DNA from: Sinimarinibacterium arenosum
GTDB taxonomy: Bacteria > Pseudomonadota > Gammaproteobacteria > Nevskiales > Nevskiaceae
Assembly (NCBI RefSeq): GCF_005047655.1
Contig: NZ_SUKF01000003.1
Coordinates: 62,001 to 126,000 of the forward strand
DNA length: 64,000 nucleotides
Reading direction: 5' to 3'
Shown: positions 8,427 to 18,980 of the stretch, one piece after another
How positions within the stretch are numbered: position 1 is the stretch's first letter
Layout of the letters: every line of letters starts with the position of its first letter
Program-made: the position numbers and the translations under genes
The notes under the pieces: generated by a model
Databases searched by the model: none
The model's input: only the letters and a program-made list of their open reading frames with translations
Told to the model about the DNA's origin: nothing

Positions 8427-9659
8427 TCAGGCCAGCGCCTGTTCCAGCGCAGCGAGCGCGCGTTCAATATCGCTGCTCGAGTTGTAGTGCGCCAGAGACA
8501 GGCGGACCACGCCACGCGCCGGATCGATGCCTATCGCCTCCAGCAGGCGCACCGAGTAGAAGTGTCCAGCGGCAGCCATCACGCCTTCCGAAGCGAGACT
8601 GCGCACGATGGCCATGGGTTCGGCGTCAGGATGCGGCACGATGGCAATCGTCGCCGCGCGTTTCGTGGCTTCGCTGGGACCGAGGACGCGCAGATCGTGC
8701 CGTGCTGACAATGCGTCGAGCAACTGCTGCACCAGGGGGCGTTCGGCGCCACTGAGCAGGGCACGCACGCGCGCCGGGCGGCCAGCGTCGTCGCCGCCGC
8801 CGTGGTGTGCGTCCAGCGCGTCAAAGTATTCGGCGATGCCGCGCGATGCGGCCACCTGCGCGTGATCGGGGCCGGCAGGCACCAGGCGTTTGCGCGGCTG
8901 CGAGGCATTGAAGTAGTGGCCCTGGTTGCCCAGCTGATCCATCACCGCGCGGCGGACCACCATCAGGCCCTGGTGTGGACCGAAAGTCTTGTACAGCGAG
9001 AACAGGTAGATGTCGGCCCCGAGAGCGGAAACGTCGGGCAGGCCATGCGGTGCGTACGACACGCCGTCGACCACGCTGATGACGCCGGCGGCACGCGCCC
9101 GCGCGGTAATCGTCGCGACCGGATTGATCTGCGCGACGATGTTCGAGCAGTGCGGAAACACCAGCAGCCGCGTACGTTCACCGATCAGTGTCTCCAGCTG
9201 CCCCGGATCGAGGGCTCCGGTTCCGCGATCGACGCTCCACTCCCTGATGACGATGCCACGCGCACCCAGGCGGCGCCAGACGCCGGAATTGGCCTCATGG
9301 TCCTGGTTGGTGACGATGATCTCGTCGCCCGCATGCAGCAGTTCACTGAACGCCTGTGCGAGCACGTAGGTGTTCTGTGATGTCGACGGTCCGAACTGCA
9401 CCTCGTCCGTGGCGACGTTCAGATAACGCGCCAGTGCCTCATGCGCAGCGTCCATCCAGGCGCCGGCTTCGCTGGAGGCGGGATAGGGATAGTAGGGCTG
9501 AACCTTGAGTCGCCGGTAATACTGCTGCAGTCGTTCCAGTACCGGTGCGCAGGCGTAGGAACCTCCCGCATTTTCCAGGAACACACCGTCGCGCAGCGAG
9601 GTTTCGCTGAAGGCGGGAAACTGTGCGCGGACGAAGCCGAGATCAAGCGCGGACGGCAT
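8427..9659 (-). CDS. class V aminotransferase, cysteine-desulfurase-like (VC1184 type)
   Basis: A 410-residue PLP enzyme of fold type I. It opens with FLENAGGSYACAPV, then GPSTSQNTYVLAQAF, the cofactor-stacking NQDHEANSGVWRRLG, the Asp in VVDGVSYAPHG, and the Schiff-base lysine in YLFSLYKTFGPHQG. This organisation matches the cysteine-desulfurase-like subfamily typified by Vibrio VC1184 rather than IscS or SufS. There is no SSGSAC loop of the IscS type, so true desulfurase activity is doubtful. It ends six bases from the stop of the convergent lipoprotein gene. Substrate is unknown. Confidence 0.83.
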   Translation of the reverse strand: MPSALDLGFVRAQFPAFSETSLRDGVFLENAGGSYACAPVLERLQQYYRRLKVQPYYPYPASSEAGAWMDAAHEALARYLNVATDEVQFGPSTSQNTYVLAQAFSELLHAGDEIIVTNQDHEANSGVWRRLGARGIVIREWSVDRGTGALDPGQLETLIGERTRLLVFPHCSNIVAQINPVATITARARAAGVISVVDGVSYAPHGLPDVSALGADIYLFSLYKTFGPHQGLMVVRRAVMDQLGNQGHYFNASQPRKRLVPAGPDHAQVAASRGIAEYFDALDAHHGGGDDAGRPARVRALLSGAERPLVQQLLDALSARHDLRVLGPSEATKRAATIAIVPHPDAEPMAIVRSLASEGVMAAAGHFYSVRLLEAIGIDPARGVVRLSLAHYNSSSDIERALAALEQALA

Positions 9660-9800
9660 GGCATTTCGGGATGATGGATTCCGCGGCCATGGTATGCGTC
9701 GGCGGTTCGGCGATAAAGCCGCCGCAGCGGCGAGCAGACGCGTGGCATCGACGGCGCGGATGGCTCCGTGCCGCCGATGCCGGCGTGGCTTCAGCTGGGT

Positions 9801-10109
9801 TTAGGGAAACCAGTACTCGTCGCGTGAGAGCTTGCCGTCGCCATTCTTGTCCCGACGCTGCAGGCGCGTCGCCCAGCGCGAGCCGGGTTCCACTTCGGTT
9901 GCATCGACAAATCCATCGCCGTTCTTGTCAGGCGAAACTGCGGCTTCGGATGTCGCGTTGACGTCGAGCCCCGACTTGAAGTGAGGCGATCCGACGACAT
10001 TACTGCCGGGGTTCATCAGGTCATGCCCGGGCTCAGGTCGGGAGCCGGCCTGCGCGGCCGACATCGCCGCCAGTGCCAGCACGGGAACCAACAACTTGAC
10101 GAAATGCAT
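9801..10109 (-). CDS. exported EF-hand calcium-binding protein
   Basis: A 102-residue protein with a signal peptide (about residues 1-21, ending SAAQA). Two EF-hand loops of DxNGDGxxxxxE form follow, D61-E72 (DKNGDGFVDATE) and D87-E98 (DKNGDGKLSRDE). It should bind Ca2+ in the periplasm. ATG 10109 is chosen because GGAG lies just upstream; an in-frame ATG at 10133 would add eight residues in front of the signal peptide. The loops are the only recognisable domain. Confidence 0.82.
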   Translation of the reverse strand: MHFVKLLVPVLALAAMSAAQAGSRPEPGHDLMNPGSNVVGSPHFKSGLDVNATSEAAVSPDKNGDGFVDATEVEPGSRWATRLQRRDKNGDGKLSRDEYWFP

Positions 10110-10445
10110 TCCAGATCTCCATAGGTAGCGCATAAGGAAAGGTTGTCGCCTGACCAGACACCCCCGACAGGCTGGATAATTGAATAGTCGTAGGCCGCGG
10201 CGCAGGACGCATCGGCAAGGCTGGTGAGAGCAATTTTCGCGCCGATCTGCGGCGGTATCAGAAATAACGCGTCGTGCACGCTGCGGCGCGGGAGTTGAGC
10301 GGCGATTGATGCTTCGGCAACGGTTGCATTGCGCTGCGGCACGGCTGAGGATGACTCAAACCGGGTCGTCACGGCGTACAGTGGAACGGTGCGCACCGAA
10401 ACGGCGCAAGTTGTTCTGGCTTTTGCGTCAAATGCGGAGACTTCA
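10110..10445. other. intergenic region between divergent secreted-protein genes
   Basis: This 336-bp gap lies between the EF-hand gene (leftward) and the DUF4382-like lipoprotein (rightward). It should hold two promoters. I see no gene, terminator hairpin or copy of the dispersed repeat here. A GGAGA at about 10437-10441 serves the rightward gene. Confidence 0.55.
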
Positions 10446-11387
10446 ATGAAAAATTCCTTGCTGCTGCTGTCTGCGACGTTGTTGCTATGTGCCTGCGGAG
10501 GCGGTGATTCCAAGCTGCATGAGTCCAGACTCAGTCTGTCCGTCACCGATGCCCCGGTCGATCACGCCGATGCCGTGGTCGTCAGCTTTATCAGCGCGGA
10601 GCTGCTGGATGCCTCCGGAGCGGTGAAGGAGAGTTTTGTCCTGGATCCGCCGCTGCAGATCGATCTGCTGTCGCTGCAGGGGGCCAACAGCGCATTTCTG
10701 ATCGACGATGCGGTTGTCGCTCCCGGGGTGTATCAGGAAGTCCGTCTGAAGGTCGATGCCGAAAACGCCAACTGCAACGCGGTATCGCCGCCATACGCCT
10801 CGTACGTGACCGTCGATGGTGTCGACTATCCGCTGATCGTTCCCAGTGGCGGCAGCTCGGGCTTCAAGGTCAAAGGCCCTCTGACCGTTGCGGTCGGCGG
10901 TAGCGTCGCCTATACGATCGATTTCGACCTGCGGCAGTCCATCGCAGAGCGTGGTGCCACGGATTGCTACAACCTCAAACCCGTGCTGCGCGTGGTCGAC
11001 AACGCCACCGTTGGCACGCTCAGCGGCATCATCGACGGTTCGTTGCTCGCAGACAGCAGCTGCACCGCGGATACAGCGACCGGCGCCGGCGCGGCGGTCT
11101 ATCTGTTCGCGGGGGCTGGCGTGACGCCGGATGACGTCGACGGTACGACGCCTGAGCCGCTGACATCGGCCCTGCTGACGGCGACGGGCAATGATCAGTT
11201 CAGCTACGAGGTCGGATTCCTGCCCGCCGGTGCGTATACGGTGGCGCTGACCTGCCAGGCCGGTGACGACGACCCGGAGACCGACGACCCGATCACGTTC
11301 CTGCGCAGCGTTGACGTCCAGGTCGATGCCGACAGTGTGACGACCCAGGATTTCACCGCGCCCAGTCTGGTGGTCCAGGGCTCCTGA
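10446..11387 (+). CDS. DUF4382-like lipoprotein
   Basis: A 313-residue lipoprotein with C17 after LLCAC and a Gly-rich linker. The domain begins LSLSVTDAPVDHADAVVVSFISAELL, the hallmark of DUF4382 proteins: a surface or periplasmic beta-sandwich with a conserved TDAP motif. The C-terminal part (about residues 195-310) has further beta-sandwich-like sequence with AGAYTVALTCQAGDDDPETDDP, perhaps a carboxypeptidase-regulatory-like fold. ATG 10446 follows GGAGACTTCA and gives an immediate signal peptide. Role unknown; members commonly occur with other secreted proteins. Confidence 0.8.
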   Translation: MKNSLLLLSATLLLCACGGGDSKLHESRLSLSVTDAPVDHADAVVVSFISAELLDASGAVKESFVLDPPLQIDLLSLQGANSAFLIDDAVVAPGVYQEVRLKVDAENANCNAVSPPYASYVTVDGVDYPLIVPSGGSSGFKVKGPLTVAVGGSVAYTIDFDLRQSIAERGATDCYNLKPVLRVVDNATVGTLSGIIDGSLLADSSCTADTATGAGAAVYLFAGAGVTPDDVDGTTPEPLTSALLTATGNDQFSYEVGFLPAGAYTVALTCQAGDDDPETDDPITFLRSVDVQVDADSVTTQDFTAPSLVVQGS

Positions 11388-11428
11388 TTCGCGGTTGCAG
11401 GCGCGAATTGCGCCAGGGCTGAACCAGC

Positions 11429-11454
11429 AAAGTCCGCGCTTCGGCGCGGACTTT
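11429..11454 (+). terminator. intrinsic terminator hairpin with TTCG loop
   Basis: A perfect 11-bp stem (11429-11439 with 11444-11454) closes on a TTCG tetraloop and ends in TTT. It lies 42 bp after the DUF4382-like gene. The U tract is short, so termination may be partial. Confidence 0.75.
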
Positions 11455-11470
11455 GCTTGCCAGCCAGGGC

Positions 11471-12664
11471 ATGGACCGAGTTCAAGTTCCCACACCGTTC
11501 CAGCGGTCTTCTCTGACGAAGCATTGCCGTCAGTTCTGGCGGCCGCTGGTGGTCGCCGCGGCTGCGGTGTTTTCGACGCCGGCTCCTGCGTGTGACGCGG
11601 ACGCTGTAGCGGCACTGCAGCAGCAACTGGGGTCGCTGGGTCCGGCATTTACCGCAGACGTTGCGGCCGATCTTCGTCACCGCGCGCTCGCGCTGGTTGA
11701 AGGCGATGCGGATGCAAGCTGTGCGGCCGAGGCGCGTCAGATTCTCACCGGACTGCGCGCGGCGGAGGATCGCGCCGGGGGCCACAGCGTGGATGCCGGG
11801 CGCACGATCTACGAGGGCTTGAGTCGTTACGGTGAGGGTTTCGACTTTGCCCCCGGTGATGTCGTGCTGATCCGCAACAACGAGATCACGTCGTCGGCGG
11901 TGAGTCAGGTGGGTGAGTCCTCCAGCGCGTTTTCGCATGCCGCGATCGTCGGGTTTGACCCACAGTGGAAGACGCTGGAAGTGGTCGAGTCGCTGGTCAA
12001 CAGCGGCGTCAAGGCAACGCCGTTGATGGACTGGGTCGAGCAACCGTTCGTGCGCATGGCGGTCTTCCGCCATCACGATCCGGCATTGGCAAAACAGGCC
12101 GCGATCGCCGCGTTCAGGGATGCATCGGCGCGCCAGCACGAAGCCCGTGACTACGATTTCTCACTGTCTCTCGGTGACGACGGGCGTCAGCTGTACTGCA
12201 CCGAGGTCGTCACGCATGCGTATGCGCGGGCGGCGCCGGAGGCCACGCGGGTGCCCGCGCATCTGTCGACAGTCGGTTCGTTGCTGGAGACGTTTCCGCT
12301 GGCCGAACTGGGTGCGCGCGAGCGCGAGATCTTCCTGCCCGACGACATCGAACTGGATGCGCGCTTCGAGCGTGTGATCGAGCTGCGCGTGCCGTCCTTG
12401 CTGCCGAAGGTTGCACGCATGGACGGCATCCTGCGCGGGCTGTTCGACGCCTTGCGGGGTCCTCAGCGCGCGCAGACCCTGGCGCAGATTGAAGCCGAGA
12501 TTCCGGCCGGCCCGATCGCGCTGCCGTATCTGCTGCAGGGGAGTTTCGCTGCGTATCGCCAGATGCCCGAGGCCGCCAGGCCGGGGGTGGCCGGTCTGGC
12601 CCGACTGGTCGCGCATCAGCTGGAAGCCGAAGCCGCCTCGCTGCGGGCTTCGGCCGGGAGCTGA
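11471..12664 (+). CDS. YiiX/YebB-like NlpC/P60 family cysteine hydrolase, exported
   Basis: About 397 residues with an N-terminal export signal (RQFWRPLVVAAAAVF then PAPAC). The hydrolase core has the circularly permuted order of the YiiX branch: GDVVLIRNN, the histidine in FSHAAIVG (about H156) and later the cysteine in QLYCTEVV (about C243). Such enzymes are papain-like hydrolases acting on amide or ester bonds, possibly peptidoglycan or lipid. A C-terminal extension of about 120 helical residues is not typical. An upstream in-frame TTG at 11453 falls inside the terminator hairpin, so ATG 11471 is preferred. The ribosome site is weak. Confidence 0.75.
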   Translation: MDRVQVPTPFQRSSLTKHCRQFWRPLVVAAAAVFSTPAPACDADAVAALQQQLGSLGPAFTADVAADLRHRALALVEGDADASCAAEARQILTGLRAAEDRAGGHSVDAGRTIYEGLSRYGEGFDFAPGDVVLIRNNEITSSAVSQVGESSSAFSHAAIVGFDPQWKTLEVVESLVNSGVKATPLMDWVEQPFVRMAVFRHHDPALAKQAAIAAFRDASARQHEARDYDFSLSLGDDGRQLYCTEVVTHAYARAAPEATRVPAHLSTVGSLLETFPLAELGAREREIFLPDDIELDARFERVIELRVPSLLPKVARMDGILRGLFDALRGPQRAQTLAQIEAEIPAGPIALPYLLQGSFAAYRQMPEAARPGVAGLARLVAHQLEAEAASLRASAGS

Positions 12665-12686
12665 GCGGCAGGCGTTGCCTTGAAAT

Positions 12687-13307
12687 TCAGGCGCAGCGCG
12701 CCACGCCCCGATAGTTGTAGGTCATGGGTCGGGGACCGCGCAGATAGCGCTGGTCGAGGCTGTCGCAGTGGAAGCCGGCTTCGGTCAGCAGTGAGGGTAC
12801 GTCACGGGTCAGGTGGCAGCCTCCGGCGAAATGTTTCCACACCGGTTCGATCCGCCGTTGCCAGCGCTGCACGTCGGCGTCAGGCGCCAGTCCGTGCTCG
12901 GAAAACAATAGCCGGCCTTCCGGTTTCAGCACGCGCCGGAACTCGCTGAGCGCCTGTTGCGGGTGCGGAATCGTGCAGAGCGTGTAGGTGCAGACGATGC
13001 AGTCGAAGCTGTGGTCTTCCACCGGAATGCGCTCGGCGGACAGCGGCATCAGCTCGATCGGGAACGGCAACGACGCCGTACGCTTGCGCGCCAGCGGATG
13101 CCATTGCAGCGACGGGTCCAGCGCGTCGAGTTGTTCGATGGCCGCACCGTTGTAGTGGGGCAGATTGCGACCGGTGCCGACGCCGATTTCGAGCACGCGC
13201 CCCTGCGCCAGCGGAACCACTGCGGCGCGTTGGCGCTCCACTGCGGGCAGGCCGCAGGCGCAGTCGATCAGATAGGGCAATACGTGTCGTTCGTACCAGC
13301 TCGCCAT
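12687..13307 (-). CDS. class I SAM-dependent methyltransferase
   Basis: A 206-residue methyltransferase. SAM-binding motif I EIGVGTGRNLPHY lies near residues 40-52, an acidic DALDPS near 61-66, and motif IV DCIVCTYTLCTIPHPQQAL with RRVLKPEGRLLFSEHG following. The N-terminal WYERHVLPYLIDCACGL and these motifs resemble the UbiE/thiol-methyltransferase-like group. The start at 13307 gives the standard length; a longer frame to 13496 would add 63 residues lacking family resemblance. Substrate is not predictable. Confidence 0.82.
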   Translation of the reverse strand: MASWYERHVLPYLIDCACGLPAVERQRAAVVPLAQGRVLEIGVGTGRNLPHYNGAAIEQLDALDPSLQWHPLARKRTASLPFPIELMPLSAERIPVEDHSFDCIVCTYTLCTIPHPQQALSEFRRVLKPEGRLLFSEHGLAPDADVQRWQRRIEPVWKHFAGGCHLTRDVPSLLTEAGFHCDSLDQRYLRGPRPMTYNYRGVARCA

Positions 13308-13428
13308 GGCAGTTCGCTCAGCCGTGTCAGGAATGGTCGGCAGTGTACTGTGTGGGGTACCGGCACGCGGCAACGGCCGCAGCCTGATGACGCAGCTGAC
13401 GTACACTGCAGGCATGCCGGAGACTCTG

Positions 13429-13773
13429 ATGCGTGTGCGAAATCTTGCTGCAATCGGTGCATTGGCCGTCGCATGGATGCTGTCGCTGCCAGCCACTGCG
13501 GAAGGACTGGGCCCCTTTGTCGGCGATCAGCCAGTGCAATGGGCGCACGGCGAGATCCGCATCGGCGACGTCCGCTCCCAGGTCCGCAAGCTGGTCGGGC
13601 GCGCACCGGACAATGTCAGCACGCTGTATATCGGCGAAAGCTATGCGGTCGGCGAGCGCTGGATGTATGTCGGCGGTGACGATGACCCGCGGCTGCTGTG
13701 GGTCGAGTTCACGCATGGTCGCGTCACGCGGGTCTGGACCGATCCGATCGGCGACGATGCGGCGCCACACTGA
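13429..13773 (+). CDS. small exported protein, possibly DUF2845-like
   Basis: A 114-residue protein with a signal peptide (about 1-22, LPATAEG). The mature domain contains IRIGDVRSQVRKLVGRAP and WMYVGGDDDPRLLWVEFTHGRVTRVW. This GD-x-x-x-V-x-x-x-x-G-P layout followed by a beta hairpin is typical of DUF2845 or SmpA/OmlA-like periplasmic domains. ATG 13429 is chosen because GGAG precedes it by seven bases. Its 5' end faces the methyltransferase gene. Confidence 0.62.
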   Translation: MRVRNLAAIGALAVAWMLSLPATAEGLGPFVGDQPVQWAHGEIRIGDVRSQVRKLVGRAPDNVSTLYIGESYAVGERWMYVGGDDDPRLLWVEFTHGRVTRVWTDPIGDDAAPH

Positions 13774-13827
13774 GCCGAGCGTGCCGTCGGCGCTACATGC
13801 GCAGTGATGTATCGGCGGAGACGCTGA

Positions 13828-14559
13828 TCAGTTCCAGTCGCCCCACTTGGACTGCAAGGCCGCCAATGCAGCGACCCCGGCGGTTTCAGTGCGCAGCACG
13901 CGCGGTCCCATGCGCATGCCGATGAAGCCGGCAGCGTGCGCATGCTTCAGTTCCATCTCGCTGAGCCCGCCTTCCGGACCCACCAGCAGCGTCACCGGGC
14001 CCTGCGGAGCGGGCAGTTCGCGCAGGCTGTGCGGGGCATCCGGATCCAGGGTCAGACGCGTGCCGCGGGCACTCTCGTCGTCGAGCCAGGTGGGCAGCGC
14101 AATGGGAACCTCGACGGTCGGAACCGCCGTGCGACCGGACTGCTCGCACGCGGAGACCACGATGCCGCGCCAGTGTTCGAGCTTCTTCTCCCAGCGCTCC
14201 TCGTCAAGGCGAACCACGCTGCGGCCGGAAATCAGCGGCACGATGCGGGTGATGCCCAGTTCAACCGCCTTCTGCACCGTGAAGTCCATGCGGTCGCCCT
14301 TGGATACGCACTGAGCCAGGGTCAGGTCCAGCGGCGATTCACGCTCGACGGCGTGGTGCGCGAGGATGCCGACGTTGGCGCTGCGCTTGCTGATCTCGAT
14401 CAACACCGCGTCGTACTCGCCGCCGCGCCCGTCGAAGGCGGTGAACGGATCGCCCTCGCGCAGGCGCAGAACCTGGACCAGATGCCGGAACGCGTTCTCA
14501 GGCAGATCGAGTGTTGCACCCTCGGCGAGGCCTTCGGGAATATGGATTCGAGTGGTCAT
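13828..14559 (-). CDS. rsmE: 16S rRNA m3U1498 methyltransferase RsmE
   Basis: A 243-residue SPOUT methyltransferase that methylates N3 of U1498 in 16S rRNA. An N-terminal PUA-like domain (HLVQVLRLREGDPFTAFDGRGGEY) precedes the knot. Visible motifs are QKAVELGITRIVPLISGRSV, SACEQSGRTAVP, LLVGPEGGLSEMEL and the C-terminal knot RMGPRVLRTETA. Length is normal. ATG 14559 (MTTRIHIPE) matches family starts better than the in-frame ATG at 14595. It lies downstream of bioA on the same strand with a 65-bp gap. Confidence 0.95.
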   Translation of the reverse strand: MTTRIHIPEGLAEGATLDLPENAFRHLVQVLRLREGDPFTAFDGRGGEYDAVLIEISKRSANVGILAHHAVERESPLDLTLAQCVSKGDRMDFTVQKAVELGITRIVPLISGRSVVRLDEERWEKKLEHWRGIVVSACEQSGRTAVPTVEVPIALPTWLDDESARGTRLTLDPDAPHSLRELPAPQGPVTLLVGPEGGLSEMELKHAHAAGFIGMRMGPRVLRTETAGVAALAALQSKWGDWN

Positions 14560-14624
14560 GTCCGGATTGTCGGTCTGCCGCGCCGTGATTGCCATACGGG
14601 CTTGGCGCAGCCGGCAGCAGAAAC

Positions 14625-16022
14625 TCAGTCAGCGGTCGCCAGATTGATGCTTTCGAGGGCGACTTTGCACAGCGTCTCGACCTCGCGCGGGGTGATGACG
14701 TACGGCGGCATGAAGTAGATCACGTTGCCCAGTGGACGCAGCAACACACCGCGCTCCAGCGCGTGCCGGTAGACCCTGAGGCCGCGGCGTTCCTCGGCGG
14801 GATAGGGCTGCTTGCGCGCGGTGCTGCGCGACAGCTCGATCGCCAGGATCATGCCCTGCTGGCGGATTTCGGCCACATGCGGATGTGCGCGCAGCTCCGC
14901 GGTCTGTGACCACAGCAGCTGCGACAGCATGCGGTTGGTCACCAGCGGCTTCTCGGTTTCGAACAGGTCCAGCGTCGCCAGCGCTGCGCGACAGGCCAGC
15001 GGATTGCCGGTGTAGGAATGCGAATGCAGGAACGCCTTGCCGGCGCAGTAGTCGGCGTAGAACGCGGCGTAGATGTCCTCGCGGGTCATCGTCACGGCCA
15101 GCGGCAGAGTGCCGCCGGTCAGTCCTTTGGACAGACAGATGAAATCCGGCGTGATGCCGGGCTGGGCGTCCGGATCGCGCCGCGACGGCGGCGCCCAGTT
15201 GCACGCAAACATCTGCCCGGTGCGGCCGAAGCCGACGGCGATCTCGTCTGCAATCAGATGCACGCCATAGCGGGAGCAGGCTTCGCGCAGCATGGTCAGA
15301 TAGATCGGGTGATACATGCGCATGCCGCCGGCACATTGCACCAGCGGCTCGACGATGACCGCACAGACTTCGTCGGCGTGCTGCGCGAGCATCTGCTCCA
15401 TGTGATGGAACTGCTGGCGCGTGTGGTCTTCCCAGCTCTGGCCGGGCATCCGCTCGTAGCAATCCGGCGAGGGCACGACCAGCGGCTGCAGCAGCAGCGG
15501 CGAATATGTATCGCGATACAGGCCGGTATCGCCCAGCGCCAATGCGCCCAGGGTTTCGCCGTGATAGCTGTTGCTCAGCGTAACGAAGCGGGTCTTGCGC
15601 GGCTGGCCCTGATTGAGCCAGTAGTGAAAGCTCATCTTCAGCGCCACTTCGACGGTCGATGAGCCGTTGTCGGCATAGAAGCAGCGCGTCAGCCCCGGCG
15701 GTACCAGTTTCACCAGACGTTCCGACAGCTCGATCACCGGCTGGTGACTGAATCCGGCGAGCATCACATGATCCAGCGTATCGAGCTGCTGCTTGAGCTG
15801 GTCGACAATATACGGGTGCCGGTGGCCGAAGATATTGGTCCACCACGAGCTGACGGCGTCCAGATAGCGCTTGCCGTCGAAGTCTTCCAGCCAGGCGCCC
15901 TCCGCGCTGCGGATCGGGATCAGCGGCAGCGGCGCGGCGTCGCCGCCCGCGTGGTCGCTCATCTGCGTGCAGGGATGCCAGACGTGTTCGAGCGAACGTT
16001 GCTTCCAGGCGGCGTTATTCAT
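14625..16022 (-). CDS. bioA: adenosylmethionine-8-amino-7-oxononanoate aminotransferase
   Basis: A 465-residue class III aminotransferase making 7,8-diaminopelargonate in biotin synthesis, with SAM as the unusual amino donor. Diagnostic features are VWHPCTQM at the N-terminus, LDAVSSWWTNIFGHRHP, FYADNGSSTVEVALKM, SNSYHGETLGAL, LIADEIAVGFGRTG and the PLP lysine in FICLSKGLTGGTLPLA. No other bio gene is next to it, so the pathway is dispersed. Complete and typical. Confidence 0.95.
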   Translation of the reverse strand: MNNAAWKQRSLEHVWHPCTQMSDHAGGDAAPLPLIPIRSAEGAWLEDFDGKRYLDAVSSWWTNIFGHRHPYIVDQLKQQLDTLDHVMLAGFSHQPVIELSERLVKLVPPGLTRCFYADNGSSTVEVALKMSFHYWLNQGQPRKTRFVTLSNSYHGETLGALALGDTGLYRDTYSPLLLQPLVVPSPDCYERMPGQSWEDHTRQQFHHMEQMLAQHADEVCAVIVEPLVQCAGGMRMYHPIYLTMLREACSRYGVHLIADEIAVGFGRTGQMFACNWAPPSRRDPDAQPGITPDFICLSKGLTGGTLPLAVTMTREDIYAAFYADYCAGKAFLHSHSYTGNPLACRAALATLDLFETEKPLVTNRMLSQLLWSQTAELRAHPHVAEIRQQGMILAIELSRSTARKQPYPAEERRGLRVYRHALERGVLLRPLGNVIYFMPPYVITPREVETLCKVALESINLATAD

Positions 16023-16076
16023 GGTCGGATGCTGTAAGGAATGCGATGCCGGCCATTCCGTGCAGTGGGGTAGCGA

Positions 16077-16556
16077 TCAGAGCAGTTCGGCGATGTCGGC
16101 GTCGATCTTTTCCGGCGTGTCGACGGAGCCGTAGCGCCGGACCACCTTGCCGTTCTTGTCGATCAGGAACTTGGTGAAGTTCCACTTGATGCCCTGGCTG
16201 CCGAGCAGGCCCGGAGCCTCGGACTTGAGGAATTGGTACAGCGGATGAGCGCCGGCGCCGTTGACTTCAATCTTGGCGTACATCGGAAAGCTGACGTCGT
16301 AGGTCAATGAACAGAAGTTCATGATCTCGTTTTCGTCGCCGGGTTCCTGATGTCCGAACTGGTCGCAGGGGAAGCCGAGGATCACCAGGCCACGATCCTT
16401 GTACTTGCGCCACAGCGCTTCGAGCCCTTTGTACTGCGGGGTAAAGCCGCATTTGCTGGCGACGTTGACGACCAGCAGCACCTTGCCGCGGTAGGCATCG
16501 AGTTTCTGCGTCTGGCCGTCGATGGTGGCGGCTTCGAAATCGTAAACCGTGCTCAT
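16077..16556 (-). CDS. glutathione peroxidase family protein (BtuE-like)
   Basis: A 159-residue thiol peroxidase. The peroxidatic cysteine is C36 in NVASKCGFTPQY, the glutamine in FGHQEPG and the Trp/Asn pair in IKWNFTKFLID complete the catalytic tetrad, and a second cysteine C64 sits in GFPCDQF. It reduces hydroperoxides using glutathione or thioredoxin. The Cys form is usual in bacteria. ATG 16556 has a strong AGGAGAGG upstream and matches the usual MS-x-x-YDF start. Confidence 0.93.
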   Translation of the reverse strand: MSTVYDFEAATIDGQTQKLDAYRGKVLLVVNVASKCGFTPQYKGLEALWRKYKDRGLVILGFPCDQFGHQEPGDENEIMNFCSLTYDVSFPMYAKIEVNGAGAHPLYQFLKSEAPGLLGSQGIKWNFTKFLIDKNGKVVRRYGSVDTPEKIDADIAELL

Positions 16557-16685
16557 GCGCCTCTCCTGCAAATTTTGATTGTTCTGAAGCGGCCATTATG
16601 GGCCCGGTGCGTCGGCGGTGTGCAGCGCGCCGCCGTGACGGCTCCGGCCTGCCGCTTCACACCACGCTGGCGCCACCTCTGATTC

Positions 16686-16719
16686 AAAAAAGGCAGCGCG
16701 GCTCAGCCGCGCTGCCTTT
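16686..16719 (-). terminator. intrinsic terminator of the acyl-CoA dehydrogenase gene
   Basis: A near-perfect inverted repeat (16689-16703 with 16705-16719) forms a 13-15 bp GC-rich stem, followed on the minus strand by a run of T residues at 16690-16686. It lies 23 bp after the dehydrogenase stop. Confidence 0.9.
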
Positions 16720-16741
16720 GATCACCGGAGATGCGCCGGCG

Positions 16742-18481
<1,740 letters not shown>

Positions 18482-18573
18482 GATTGCGAATCCGTAAAGA
18501 GCAGTGGCAAAAAAAGGGGCATAAGGCTAGCACAGCGGGGGGCGGAAACGCCTGTTTGAGGCGGCTGTGCGGT

Positions 18574-18680
18574 GTCTCGATACGGCCCCGTTCGGGCCCT
18601 GCTCGACATGAACGGTGGGTGTTTGGGGCAGGGGATTTAATCAGTCCCCGTTCGCACCGAGTAGCGCAGCGTATCGAGGT
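18574..18680. repeat. REPIN-like inverted repeat pair 1
   Basis: One copy (18574-18617) reads gtctcgatacg, a GGCCC/GGGCC stem, then ctgctcgacatgaacgg. After a 30-40 bp AT-richer spacer an inverted copy follows (18656-18680). The gap 18482-18980 between the acyl-CoA dehydrogenase and the UDP-GlcA epimerase holds this pair and the next and no gene that I can see. Confidence 0.85.
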
Positions 18681-18748
18681 GGTGCGCCGATGCTGCTGAA
18701 TTTGCCGGGCCTGGGCTTTCGATCAGGATGCCCGTTGAAGTCAGAGCC

Positions 18749-18855
18749 GTGTCTCGATACGGCCCTGCGGGCCTACTCGACATGAACGGTGGGTGATTGG
18801 GAGAGGGAATTTTAACAATCCCCGTTCACGTCGAGTCGCGCAGCGTATCGAGACG
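18749..18855. repeat. REPIN-like inverted repeat pair 2
   Basis: Left copy gtctcgatac with stem GGCCC/GGGCC then tactcgacatgaacgg. The spacer is similar to that of pair 1 (gggtgattgggagagg). The right inverted copy is ccccgttcacgtcgag followed by gcgtatcgagacg. The shared spacer shows both pairs descend from one doublet element. Confidence 0.88.
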
Positions 18856-18980
18856 CCGCACCGAACCCCCGAGGTTTGGAACGCCGGGCACGCAGCACTC
18901 CCGCGGATACTCCGCACGGACCGCCTTGCTAAAATCACCAAGCACTCTTAAGCGCGCTGCGGCGCTCGACGACGAAGTCC

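Noticed and set aside
8427-9659. A third IscS-type cysteine desulfurase
   Set aside because: It lacks the SSGSAC sulfur-accepting loop and follows the VC1184-type motif pattern.
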